From an uncultured Lachnospiraceae bacterium (GTDB lineage Bacteria; Bacillota; Clostridia; Lachnospirales; Lachnospiraceae): DNA of 17,041 nucleotides. The position numbers and the translations under genes were made by a program. Shown here piece by piece: positions 7,791 to 15,026 of this stretch. The stretch lies in NCBI GenBank assembly GCA_902496125.1, contig CABUZU010000034.1, positions 1 through 17,041 on the forward strand, given 5' to 3'. The notes under the pieces are model-generated. The model did not search any database and was not told the DNA's origin. It saw only the letters and a program-made list of their open reading frames with translations. Each line of letters begins with the position of its first letter. Position 1 is the stretch's first letter.

Positions 7791-7810
7791 AGAGCAATAG
7801 CTCTTTTTTT
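7791..7810 (+). terminator. Terminator for the 462-aa exported gene
   Basis: AGAGC-AATA-GCTCT followed by a run of seven T. It lies inside the MITE-like element, about 135 bp beyond the stop at 7655. Confidence 0.6.
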
Positions 7811-7831
7811 ATAAAAATTTGTAAAAAAAGC

Positions 7832-7861
7832 GAAAAGCAGGCTTTAAAAAACCTGCTTTTC
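7832..7861 (-). terminator. Terminator for the hisH-hisF-ung-uppP operon
   Basis: GAAAAGCAGG / CCTGCTTTTC stem with a 10-base loop; on the minus strand it is followed by GC and seven T. It is the first good terminator after the uppP stop, about 120 bp downstream, and is part of the MITE-like element. Confidence 0.65.
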
Positions 7862-7979
7862 ATAGTATTCAAAAACGGATATTGATGCAACTTTTGTGCA
7901 TATGAAAGACCAGTTCACCAAAAAAGGAGCATCTCTCCATAACTAATGAAATCAGTTATTTTGCGACACTCCCATTTTC

Positions 7980-8804
7980 TTATGCAAACATAAAATATCC
8001 CAATACAATAATACCTAATACAATACGATAGTATCCAAACACTGAGAAGTTATGTTTACGAACGTAATCCATAAGCATCTGAATTGCAATCATTGATACA
8101 ATAAATGCAACTGCACTACCTACTACTAAAATTGCAATTTCCATACCTGAAATCACAATACCTGCTTTTACAAATTTTAATACCTTAATTGCACTTGCAC
8201 CAAACATAACTGGTGCAGATAAGAAGAATGAAAACTCTGCTGCAATTGGTCTAGATACACCAAGAATCATTGCGCCAAGAATGGTTGCACCAGAGCGAGA
8301 AGTACCTGGAATTAAGGCTAAACACTGAAAGCATCCAATTAACAATGCCTGAACATAGCTTAAATCTTCCATTCTTCTAACAGAGAAGGTTTTATTCTTC
8401 TGATGGCTCTCTAATAAAATAAATAAGATACCATAGACAATCAACATTGTTGCAACCACTTGCGAATTATAAAAATGTGCATCAAACCAGTCATTAAATA
8501 ATACACCTAATACACCGGCTGGAACACAGCCAATGATAACCTTCCACCATAAATTAAAGGTTTGATGTCTTTCTTCTGCTGACTTTTTCTTTGAAAATGG
8601 ATATAGCTTATCAAAGAATAAAATACAAACTGCTAAAATCGCACCAAGCTGAATTACTACAAGGAACATTTCGTTAAATTCTTTTGAGACATTTAACTTA
8701 ATAAATTCTTCTGCTAAAATCATGTGACCAGTACTACTAACCGGTAACCATTCGGTAACACCTTCAATAATACCAATAATAATCGCTTTAATAATTTCTA
8801 TCAT
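7980..8804 (-). CDS. uppP: Undecaprenyl-diphosphate phosphatase UppP (BacA type)
   Basis: 274 residues, usual length. This integral membrane enzyme dephosphorylates undecaprenyl diphosphate to the lipid carrier for peptidoglycan synthesis; the family gives bacitracin resistance when overproduced. Both family motifs are present: EGVTEWLPVSSTGH (residues 14-27, with the catalytic glutamates) and PGTSRSGAT (166-174, with the essential arginine). Seven or eight hydrophobic segments span the protein. It is the last gene of the operon: AGGAG overlaps the ung stop codon and lies 6 bases before the ATG, so translation is probably coupled to ung. The stop is only 6 bases from the MITE-like right end, so the element has replaced or moved any native terminator. 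Confidence 0.96.
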   Translation of the reverse strand: MIEIIKAIIIGIIEGVTEWLPVSSTGHMILAEEFIKLNVSKEFNEMFLVVIQLGAILAVCILFFDKLYPFSKKKSAEERHQTFNLWWKVIIGCVPAGVLGVLFNDWFDAHFYNSQVVATMLIVYGILFILLESHQKNKTFSVRRMEDLSYVQALLIGCFQCLALIPGTSRSGATILGAMILGVSRPIAAEFSFFLSAPVMFGASAIKVLKFVKAGIVISGMEIAILVVGSAVAFIVSMIAIQMLMDYVRKHNFSVFGYYRIVLGIIVLGYFMFA

Positions 8805-8813
8805 TTTTTACTC

Positions 8814-9497
8814 CTATTTATTATGTATATTTTCAATCTGCCAATCAATCGCTTCTAATCCATGACTTGTTAAAAAATTATTGGTCTTACTAAATGGTTT
8901 ACTACCAAAGAATCCCCGATAAGCAGAAAGTGGACTTGGATGAGGAGCTTCTAAAATCAAATGCTTTGGATTATTAAGCATTGATTTTTTAGCCTGTGCA
9001 GGACGTCCCCATAAAATGAATACAACAGGACGGTCAATCTCATTTACAATCTTAATTGCTGCATTGGTAAACTGTTCCCAACCAATTCCTCTGTGTGAAT
9101 TTGCTTGATGTGCACGAACCGTTAGCACCGTATTTAACATTAAGACCCCTTGGTCAGCCCATTTCTTTAAATATCCATTATCTGGTATGTAACAACCAAG
9201 GTCATCGTGAAGTTCTTGATAAATATTAACCAAAGAAGGCGGAATCTCCACATCTGGCTTTACCGAAAAACACAGTCCATGCGCCTGATTTACATTGTGA
9301 TAAGGGTCTTGCCCTAAAATTACAACCTTTACCTTTGATAAAGGGGTAAAATCAAATGCATTAAAAATATCATTTGCTGCTGGATAGATTTCTCTAGTAT
9401 TATATTCTTCTTTAATCTTATAATATAACTGCTTATAATAAGGTTTTGCAAATTCAGGTTTTAAAGGTTCTAACCAATCATTATTAATTGCTGACAT
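8814..9497 (-). CDS. ung: Uracil-DNA glycosylase, family 1
   Basis: 227 residues, typical. The cytosolic base-excision repair enzyme removes uracil from DNA. Motif A GQDPYH (residues 62-67, catalytic D64), LLNT-type uracil pocket (VLMLNTVLTVR, about 118-128), WG-type segment VFILWG, and motif B HPSPLS (186-191, with the catalytic histidine and DNA-intercalating leucine) are all intact. AGAGGTG lies 5 bases before the ATG. It starts 10 bp after hisF and ends 9 bp before uppP, so it is part of the same transcript. Confidence 0.97.
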   Translation of the reverse strand: MSAINNDWLEPLKPEFAKPYYKQLYYKIKEEYNTREIYPAANDIFNAFDFTPLSKVKVVILGQDPYHNVNQAHGLCFSVKPDVEIPPSLVNIYQELHDDLGCYIPDNGYLKKWADQGVLMLNTVLTVRAHQANSHRGIGWEQFTNAAIKIVNEIDRPVVFILWGRPAQAKKSMLNNPKHLILEAPHPSPLSAYRGFFGSKPFSKTNNFLTSHGLEAIDWQIENIHNK

Positions 9498-9507
9498 TTT
9501 TTCACCT

Positions 9508-10269
9508 CTACAGACGCATTGGAAGTCCCTTATCAGATAAGTACTTCTTTAAATCATTAATTTCTAACTCTTTGTAATGGAATAAGGAAGCTGCTAAGGC
9601 TGCATCGGCCTTTCCTGTTGTTAAAGCTTCATAAAAATGTTCCTTCGTACCAGCTCCACCAGAAGCAATGACTGGAATCGATACGGCATCGGCAATCTTA
9701 GCTGTTAGTTCATTGTCGTATCCAGCTTTTGTACCATCACAGTCCATACTGGTTAATAAGATTTCTCCAGCACCTAATTCATTAACTTTTGTTGCCCATT
9801 CAATTGCATCAATTCCTACATCTAAGCGACCACCGTTTTTATAAATATTCCATCCACTGCCATCTGCTCTTTTCTTGGCATCAATCGCTACTACCACACA
9901 TTGACTACCAAATTTCTCTGCTGCTTCTGAGATTAAATGGGGATTATTAATCGCAGACGAATTAATTGAAATCTTATCTGCTCCTTCTCTTAAAAGCTCC
10001 TTAAAATCATCCACACTTCGAATCCCTCCACCTACTGTAAATGGAATGAAGACATTCTCGGCAACGCGGCGAACCATATCTACTACAGTCTTTCTTGCAT
10101 CTGATGATGCGGTAATGTCCAAAAATACTAATTCATCCGCACCTGCTTTATCATAAGCCTTCGCAATTTCTACAGGATCTCCTGCATCACGTAAATTTAC
10201 GAAATTTACGCCCTTTACAACCCTGCCATTGTTTACATCTAGGCAGGGAATAATTCTCTTTGTAAACAT
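9508..10269 (-). CDS. hisF: Imidazole glycerol phosphate synthase, cyclase subunit HisF
   Basis: 253 residues, full length. A (beta/alpha)8 barrel that, with ammonia from HisH, converts PRFAR to imidazole glycerol phosphate and AICAR in histidine biosynthesis. Catalytic D11 (IIPCLDVNNGRVVKG) and D130 (VVAIDAKK) are at the expected positions. Phosphate-binding glycine motifs (VGGGIRS, ASGGAGTKEH) are present. It begins 3 bp after the hisH stop, with GAGG about 11 bases upstream of the ATG. Confidence 0.97.
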   Translation of the reverse strand: MFTKRIIPCLDVNNGRVVKGVNFVNLRDAGDPVEIAKAYDKAGADELVFLDITASSDARKTVVDMVRRVAENVFIPFTVGGGIRSVDDFKELLREGADKISINSSAINNPHLISEAAEKFGSQCVVVAIDAKKRADGSGWNIYKNGGRLDVGIDAIEWATKVNELGAGEILLTSMDCDGTKAGYDNELTAKIADAVSIPVIASGGAGTKEHFYEALTTGKADAALAASLFHYKELEINDLKKYLSDKGLPMRL

Positions 10270-10272
10270 CTC

Positions 10273-10878
10273 TTATACCTCTATAAAATTCTTTAAAATA
10301 TGTAATCCTACTTCACTGCTCTTTTCTGGATGAAATTGACAAGCAAATACATTATCCTTTTCAACCGATGCATGAATTAATGTACTATAATTCGTGGTTG
10401 CTGCAACAATCGCAGGATCCTTTGCCTTTAAATAATAAGAATGTACAAAATATACATAGGCTCCATTAGAAATTCCATTAAATAATTTTGCATTCGGTGT
10501 AATCTCTAAAGAATTCCAACCCATATGAGGAATCTTAAGACCCTCGCAATCAGGAATTTTTAAAATCTCTCCTGATAAAATACCAAGTCCTTCTACTCCC
10601 GGTGTTTCATCGCTTCTATCAAATAGTAGTTGTAATCCTAAACAAATTCCAAGAAATGGTTTCCCTGAAGCTACAAAATCCTTAATCACTTCTACTAAAC
10701 CAAAACGATGTAAATGTTCCATTGCATCTCCAAAAGAACCAACACCTGGAAGAATGGCTTTATCTGCTCTTAAAATTTCTTCTCTATCTCTCGTAACAAT
10801 CGGAGTTTCTCCTAAAGCAACCAATGCTTTTTCTACACTCTTTAAGTTACCAGCATCATAGTCTATAATCGCTATCAT
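10273..10878 (-). CDS. hisH: Imidazole glycerol phosphate synthase, glutaminase subunit HisH
   Basis: 201 residues, usual length. A class I glutamine amidotransferase that feeds ammonia to HisF. Triad: C79 in LGICLGLQ, H183 and E185 in QFHPEKS. The oxyanion region PGVGSFG (residues 44-50) and PHMGWN are present. First gene of the operon; AAAGGTAG precedes the ATG and a promoter lies at 10912-10940. The other his genes are not in this window, so the pathway is split over the genome or this pair sits outside the main operon. Confidence 0.97.
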   Translation of the reverse strand: MIAIIDYDAGNLKSVEKALVALGETPIVTRDREEILRADKAILPGVGSFGDAMEHLHRFGLVEVIKDFVASGKPFLGICLGLQLLFDRSDETPGVEGLGILSGEILKIPDCEGLKIPHMGWNSLEITPNAKLFNGISNGAYVYFVHSYYLKAKDPAIVAATTNYSTLIHASVEKDNVFACQFHPEKSSEVGLHILKNFIEV

Positions 10879-10911
10879 CTTTTTATCTACCTTTCGTTAG
10901 AATTTATCCCT

Positions 10912-10940
10912 ACTATATCACATGGAAAATCATTACACAA
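10912..10940 (-). promoter_or_regulatory. Promoter of the hisH operon
   Basis: Minus strand: TTGTGT (reverse complement of 10935-10940), 17-bp spacer, TATAGT (10912-10917) with an extended TG. It sits just downstream of the HAD gene stop, with no clear terminator between them, so some read-through from the HAD gene is possible. Confidence 0.6.
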
Positions 10941-10942
10941 GT

Positions 10943-11716
10943 CTAAAACCATCCATGTTTTTCACAGGCTTTATAAATTCCATCGTTTATATTAAGGTCT
11001 GTTACGTATTTTGCCTTCTTCTTTAGTTCTTCACAAGCATTGCCCATCGCTACTCCATAAAAGGCTTCGTCAAACATTACAAGGTCATTGTAATCATCGC
11101 CAAATACAACTACATCTTCTGGATTTCCATTTGCATATTCAAGCATACGAAGAATTCCTTCTTTCTTTTCATCTGGCTGAAACATTAGATAAGAAGGAAC
11201 AAATCTCATATTTCCTACCGTATCCTTTAATGTTAGTTTCTCTTCTTCTTTTTCTGGTACAGAAACATACATCTTATAAATTACGCCAAAATCATCTGGA
11301 TTAAAATCTTCATCAATAATATAGGTTGTTGGCTCTTTTCTAATTCCTACCTGGTCATAAAAACGATAATCCTTGGTATAAACTTTCTTTGAATCATCTA
11401 CTGCTACTAATACACCATATCCAAGTCCTAGTGCCTGTTTATAAATTGCTTTGCATTTTTCATAATCTAGAGGACGATTTTCACAAAGCTTTCCTTCATA
11501 GACAATTCCATGACCACCATTACATACCATATGGTCAAATCCACTTTCTTTACGGAAATTTTCTGCCTTATAAAAAGCTCTACCTGTTGCAATCGAAACA
11601 AAATGTCCTGCTTCTTTTAATTTTCTTATCGCTTCCTTGGCTGAGGGAACAAGGATTCCTGTACTCTTTTCTGTTAAAGTACCATCAATATCAAAGAAAA
11701 AATATTTTTTATCCAA
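10943..11716 (-). CDS. HAD-superfamily Cof-type (IIB) sugar-phosphate phosphatase
   Basis: 257 residues from a TTG start. Motif I FDIDGTLT (D9, D11), motif II SIATGRA, and motif IV VVVFGDDYNDLVMF identify a cytosolic Mg-dependent HAD hydrolase with a C2-type cap, usually acting on sugar phosphates or similar metabolites. The longest frame begins at 11806, but that extension runs through the terminator hairpin of the upstream PTS gene and overlaps its end. The TTG at 11716 has AAAGAGGTG 7 bases upstream and starts right before the conserved first strand, so it is the likely start. It lies between the PTS gene and hisH; a role with the PTS sugar is possible but unproven. Confidence 0.9.
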   Translation of the reverse strand: MDKKYFFFDIDGTLTEKSTGILVPSAKEAIRKLKEAGHFVSIATGRAFYKAENFRKESGFDHMVCNGGHGIVYEGKLCENRPLDYEKCKAIYKQALGLGYGVLVAVDDSKKVYTKDYRFYDQVGIRKEPTTYIIDEDFNPDDFGVIYKMYVSVPEKEEEKLTLKDTVGNMRFVPSYLMFQPDEKKEGILRMLEYANGNPEDVVVFGDDYNDLVMFDEAFYGVAMGNACEELKKKAKYVTDLNINDGIYKACEKHGWF

Positions 11717-11756
11717 AATAATACACCTCTTTTTTATACATAATGTTTTAGTATAA

Positions 11757-11788
11757 TATAAAAAGACGGCTATTTCTAGCCGTCTTTT
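11757..11788 (-). terminator. Terminator of the fructose PTS gene
   Basis: AAAAGACGGCTA-TTTC-TAGCCGTCTTTT, a perfect 12-bp stem with a four-base loop; the minus strand continues with T then AT-rich sequence. It begins 10 bases after the PTS stop codon and separates this gene from the HAD gene. Confidence 0.9.
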
Positions 11789-11798
11789 GTATAAATTT

Positions 11799-13712
11799 TT
11801 AAGCATCTTTTCTAGGTTTTTTAAGAACTGCTAAGATTAAGCATCCTACTACCATACCTACTGCAATTGATACTACATACATTAAAGGATTACCAATTGT
11901 TGGAAGTACGAATAATCCACCGTGAGGTGCACGAAGTGTACAGCCAAAGAACATCGATAAACCACCCGTTACTGCCGAACCAATTACACAAGCTGGAATG
12001 ACACGAAGTGGGTCACTAGCTGCAAATGGAATCGCACCTTCTGAAATGAAGGAAATTCCTAATAAATAGTTTACTAAACCAGATTCTCTTTCACTCTTAG
12101 TGAAACGATTCTTAAATAAAGTTGTGCAAAGTGCAATGGCTAATGGAGGAACCATACCACCTGCCATAACAGCTGCCATAATTTCAAAGTTACCTTCTGC
12201 AAGCTGTGCGATACCGAATGCATAAGCTGTCTTATTTACAGGACCACCCATATCTACAGACATCATACCAGCTACAATTAAACCTAAGATTACACGACTA
12301 CTTCCACCCATTCCAGCAAGTGCTGAACTTAAAGCATCATTAATCATTCCCATGAAAGGATTGATAGCAGTTGTAACAACACCACCTAATAAAATACCAA
12401 TTACTGGATAAATAATCATTGGACGAATACTATTAAGTGCTGCTGGCAATTTAGAGGTTAATTTTTGAAGTCCTAAAACAATATAACCTGCTGCAAAACC
12501 TGCAAATAATGCACCTAAGAAACCTGCATTTACATCTCCACCTGCTGGATTTGTAAATGTCATACCTGCTTTTGCTACTAAACCAGCAACAACACCGACT
12601 GCTAAACCAGGTCTATCTGCAATACTCATTGCAATGTAACCTGCAAGAATTGGAAGCATCATACCAAATGCGGTTTCACCAATCGTTTTAAAATAAGCTG
12701 CAATTGGTGTATTCTTACCAAAGTTTGAAGGATCAATGCTGTAATCATCTAATAAGAATGCGATTGCGATTAAAATACCACCACCAATAACAAATGGAAG
12801 CATATGAGAAACACCATTCATTAAGTGTTTATAAATCTGACGACCAACACTTTCATTGTCTTCGCCATTTTCTGCTACCGCATCACCCGTATGATGATAA
12901 ATTGGAACCTGTCCACTTACTGCATGATTAATTAACTCTTCTGCTTTATGAATACCATCTGCAACCTTGGTAATAATAACTGGCTTACCATCAAAACGAG
13001 CGAGGTCAACGTTCTTATCTGCTGCAATAATAATACATTCTGCATTCTGAATCTCTTCTGCTGTTAATACGTTCTTCGCACCATCAGCACCTTGAGTTTC
13101 AACTTTAACTGGAATATTTAATTCCTTACCTTTATTCTCTAAGCTTTCTGCTGCCATGAAGGTATGAGCGATACCAGTTGGGCAAGCGGTAATTGCTAGT
13201 ACACGGAAAGCTGTATTTGCATTTTCAATAGCCTTTTCTTCTTTCTTACCATCAAGCTCATCTTCTTTATCAGAGATAATCTTTAAAAATTCATCGACAG
13301 AAGATGCTGCTAGTAATGCATCTTTAAAATCTGGATCCATTAACATAGTAGAAAGTCTTGCAAGTGCTTCTAAGTGTGTATTGTTACCACCTTCTGGAGC
13401 AGCAATCATAAAAGCTAAGTAAACTGGTTCATCATCTAATGATTCATAATCTACACCATTAGGAATCACAACAGCTGCAAGACCTGCTTTCTTAACAGCA
13501 GCATTCTTAGAATGAGGAATTGCAATTCCATCACCAATACCAGTTGTACTTTCTTCTTCACGAGCAAGAACACCCTTTTTATAGGTTTCTCTGTCGCTTA
13601 AGTTACCAGACTTTTCCATAAGTCTTGTCATGTAATCAATGGCTTCTGCCTTAGAGCTTACATTCACTTTCAAATCAATGGCTTGCTTGCTAAGTAATTC
13701 ATTAATTCTCAT
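11799..13712 (-). CDS. fruA: PTS fructose-type transporter subunit IIABC
   Basis: 637 residues with domains in order IIA-IIB-IIC. IIA (about 1-150) has the phosphorylated histidine in GIGDGIAIPHS (H67). IIB (about 170-265) has the active cysteine in AITACPTGIAHTFMAAE (C177). IIC (about 295-630) is a multi-helix membrane domain starting near SHMLPFVIGGGILIAIAF. It takes up and phosphorylates a hexose, most often fructose to fructose 1-phosphate. The longest frame opens with GTG at 13721, which lies in the ribosome site; the ATG at 13712 follows GAAGGGTG by 6 bases and is preferred. No fruK or DeoR-type fruR is adjacent, unlike common fru operons; an RpiR regulator is upstream instead. Substrate could be another sugar of the fructose/mannose group. 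Confidence 0.93.
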   Translation of the reverse strand: MRINELLSKQAIDLKVNVSSKAEAIDYMTRLMEKSGNLSDRETYKKGVLAREEESTTGIGDGIAIPHSKNAAVKKAGLAAVVIPNGVDYESLDDEPVYLAFMIAAPEGGNNTHLEALARLSTMLMDPDFKDALLAASSVDEFLKIISDKEDELDGKKEEKAIENANTAFRVLAITACPTGIAHTFMAAESLENKGKELNIPVKVETQGADGAKNVLTAEEIQNAECIIIAADKNVDLARFDGKPVIITKVADGIHKAEELINHAVSGQVPIYHHTGDAVAENGEDNESVGRQIYKHLMNGVSHMLPFVIGGGILIAIAFLLDDYSIDPSNFGKNTPIAAYFKTIGETAFGMMLPILAGYIAMSIADRPGLAVGVVAGLVAKAGMTFTNPAGGDVNAGFLGALFAGFAAGYIVLGLQKLTSKLPAALNSIRPMIIYPVIGILLGGVVTTAINPFMGMINDALSSALAGMGGSSRVILGLIVAGMMSVDMGGPVNKTAYAFGIAQLAEGNFEIMAAVMAGGMVPPLAIALCTTLFKNRFTKSERESGLVNYLLGISFISEGAIPFAASDPLRVIPACVIGSAVTGGLSMFFGCTLRAPHGGLFVLPTIGNPLMYVVSIAVGMVVGCLILAVLKKPRKDA

Positions 13713-13812
13713 ATCATTCACCCTTCTCTTTAATAAAATAAATAGATTAAAATAGTGTGTAAATATTTTTCTTATATTTTTATACCGCGATATATTTTTT
13801 CTTTATATCCTC

Positions 13813-13840
13813 ATTATAACACGAAAATTATTTTTGTCAA
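13813..13840 (-). promoter_or_regulatory. Promoter of the PTS gene
   Basis: Minus strand: TTGACA (reverse complement of 13835-13840), 16-bp spacer, TATAAT (13813-13818) with TGT just before it. Expected start near 13806 gives a ~95-base leader holding an imperfect palindrome TATACCGCGATATA (13781-13794). Confidence 0.8.
13822..13836. promoter_or_regulatory. Candidate RpiR operator inside the PTS promoter
   Basis: CGAAAATTATTTTTG, of the form GAAAA-N3-TTTT(T). It fills the spacer between -35 and -10, a classic repressor position. It shares its form with 13853-13867, 14867-14885 and 14998-15012. The base composition is AT-rich, so chance matches are possible. Confidence 0.4.
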
Positions 13841-13852
13841 TTAATTTTAAAA

Positions 13853-13867
13853 AGAAAATTATTTTTA
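13853..13867. promoter_or_regulatory. Second candidate RpiR operator upstream of the PTS promoter
   Basis: AGAAAATTATTTTTA, an almost exact copy of 13822-13836, offset by 31 bp or about three helical turns. Paired sites on one face of the helix would suit a regulator that binds as a tetramer. Confidence 0.38.
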
Positions 13868-13945
13868 TGTATTTTTCACAAAAAATAGCCCTTTTTTATA
13901 AATTATCGTACCCTTTTTTAAGCAATTTTACCACAATTTTTCATA

Positions 13946-13989
13946 AAAAAAATCTCATGAAAATAATTTCATTTTCATGAGATTTTTTT
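13946..13989 (-). terminator. Terminator of the rpiR-family gene
   Basis: Perfect 19-bp inverted repeat (13946-13964 with 13971-13989) with core ATCTCATGAAAAT, six-base loop and a T run on either strand. It starts 13 bp beyond the regulator stop and insulates the PTS promoter from it. Confidence 0.9.
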
Positions 13990-14002
13990 AACCCTGGTAT
14001 CT

Positions 14003-14854
14003 TTAAAATTTTTCGTCTGCAATTAAGCTCTCAAGCTCTGTCATACTCTCGTATCGTTTCTTCTTTCCATTTGCTAAAAATAGATATAAAATTTCCATCA
14101 CTGTTGTAGCTGACACTCTTGAAAAACAAAACTCATCCATAAACAGTTTCTCCCTCGTCGCTGTCTGAATAATATAGTCTACTTCCTTACCAATTGTAGA
14201 ATTTAAATTATTTGTAAGTGCAATCGTTGTAACCCCGTTTTTATTCGCTGCTCTTACCATTTTCGCAACTCTTTTTGACTCTCCTGAATTTGAAATTGCA
14301 ATTAAGACATCTCCTTCTTTCATTGAAAGAGTAAATCCAATCTGAGTTTCCCAAACACTTCCAGCAACTGCTCGAATTCCCATTTCATTTAATTTAAAAG
14401 CACCATCAAGTGCAACAGGAAGTGTATTTCCAACTGCTACAAGCTGCACTACTCCTGCATTCTCAATACAGGTTAAAATCTTTTCAAGTTCCTTCTCATT
14501 AATTAATGAAATCGTTTGTGTTAATTCTTCAATTTTATTAGCTAAAATGTTTTGAAGAGACTGTCTAATTTCACTTCTAGAAATGGTATTAGATACCTTA
14601 ATCTGTGATGATTTATTCGCAATGCCCTGTGCTAGACTAATCTTCAGATGATGAAAACCATCTACTTGACATTTACGACAAAATCTAGAAATTGTTGCAA
14701 CACTTGTTCCACTTGCTTCTGCAAGTTCACTAATCGTCATATTTACAACATCCTTAGTATGATGCATGATGTAGTTAGCAATCTTTTTCTCTTGCTCAAA
14801 AAATGTATCATATAGGATGTTAATCGTGTCCATTACAGACTGTTGTTTTTCCAT
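14003..14854 (-). CDS. MurR/RpiR-family sugar-responsive regulator
   Basis: 283 residues. N-terminal HTH_6 domain (about 1-77; EQEKKIANYIM, then ISELAEASGTSVATISRFCRK) followed by a SIS sugar-phosphate isomerase-like domain (about 110-250; VQLVAVGNTLPVA, VLIAISNSGESKRVAKMV, TIALTNN). Such proteins bind a phosphorylated sugar and repress or activate catabolic genes. The longest frame starts at 14884, but AGGAGG lies inside that extension and 7 bases before the ATG at 14854, which is therefore the likely start. It sits between the PTS gene and the divergent glycosidase. A near-perfect operator at its own start site suggests autoregulation. Effector unknown; a sugar phosphate made by the neighbouring PTS is a natural guess. 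Confidence 0.92.
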   Translation of the reverse strand: MEKQQSVMDTINILYDTFFEQEKKIANYIMHHTKDVVNMTISELAEASGTSVATISRFCRKCQVDGFHHLKISLAQGIANKSSQIKVSNTISRSEIRQSLQNILANKIEELTQTISLINEKELEKILTCIENAGVVQLVAVGNTLPVALDGAFKLNEMGIRAVAGSVWETQIGFTLSMKEGDVLIAISNSGESKRVAKMVRAANKNGVTTIALTNNLNSTIGKEVDYIIQTATREKLFMDEFCFSRVSATTVMEILYLFLANGKKKRYESMTELESLIADEKF

Positions 14855-14866
14855 CCTGATGCCTCC

Positions 14867-14885
14867 TATGAAAATTTTTTTCATA
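14867..14885. promoter_or_regulatory. Operator-like palindrome at the rpiR start site
   Basis: TATGAAAA-TTT-TTTTCATA, perfect 8-bp arms with a three-base centre. It spans about +1 to +18 of the rpiR transcript and ends just before the ribosome site. The TGAAA...TTTCA form fits what is generally seen for RpiR-type operators. Confidence 0.6.
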
Positions 14886-14890
14886 CTTTT

Positions 14891-14918
14891 ATGATATCAC
14901 AATCTATTTTTTTGTCAA
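14891..14918 (-). promoter_or_regulatory. Promoter of the rpiR-family gene
   Basis: Minus strand: TTGACA (reverse complement of 14913-14918), 16-bp spacer ending TGTGA, TATCAT (14891-14896), with extended TG. Predicted start near 14884, at the edge of the palindrome. Confidence 0.75.
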
Positions 14919-14966
14919 CCATTTTCATTAGTTCACTTCTAACAATATTTTTGTCACATAAATTCA

Positions 14967-14995
14967 TTGAAATATTCAATAAATTTTTTTATACT
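14967..14995 (+). promoter_or_regulatory. Promoter of the glycosidase gene
   Basis: TTGAAA (14967-14972), 17-bp spacer, TATACT (14990-14995). The -35 is embedded in a perfect palindrome ATTGAA-ATA-TTCAAT (14966-14980), a second possible regulator site. Confidence 0.7.
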
Positions 14996-14997
14996 AG

Positions 14998-15012
14998 TGA
15001 AAAACATTTTTA
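14998..15012. promoter_or_regulatory. Candidate RpiR operator at the glycosidase start site
   Basis: TGAAAAACATTTTTA, matching the TGAAAA-N3-TTTTCA core of 14867-14885 except for one base. It overlaps the predicted start (about 15002), the same position as the site in front of rpiR. Confidence 0.42.
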
Positions 15013-15026
15013 AAGAGGTATTACAT

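Larger units (their letters stand above)
7758..7973. mobile_element. MITE-like element, ~216 bp, with IS-type inverted ends
   Basis: Left end GGGCTGTTGCAAAATAAATG; the right end read inverted is GGGAGTGTCGCAAAATAACT. The inner 17 bases match at 15 positions. No coding sequence lies inside. It contains two hairpins shared with the remnant at 3742 (GAGC-AATA-GCTC plus T run; GAAAAGCAGG / CCTGCTTTTC), a small ATGCA...TGCAT hairpin (7885-7901) and an ATAACT...AGTTAT repeat near the right end. No direct target duplication is evident; instead the flanks are themselves inverted (GAAAA left, TTTTC right), compatible with insertion into a stem-loop as reported for IS1182-type elements. Together with 7656-7757, where I see nothing clear, it fills the gap between the exported gene and uppP. 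Confidence 0.65.

Noticed and set aside
3736..7979. CRISPR array or retron in the repeat-containing region
   Set aside because: Only two dispersed copies of each repeat, no regular spacer pattern, no cas or reverse transcriptase gene.
11011..11721. Two plus-strand frames (97 and 110 aa) opposite the HAD gene
   Set aside because: Leu/His-rich shadows antisense to a clear HAD protein; no domain or start signal.
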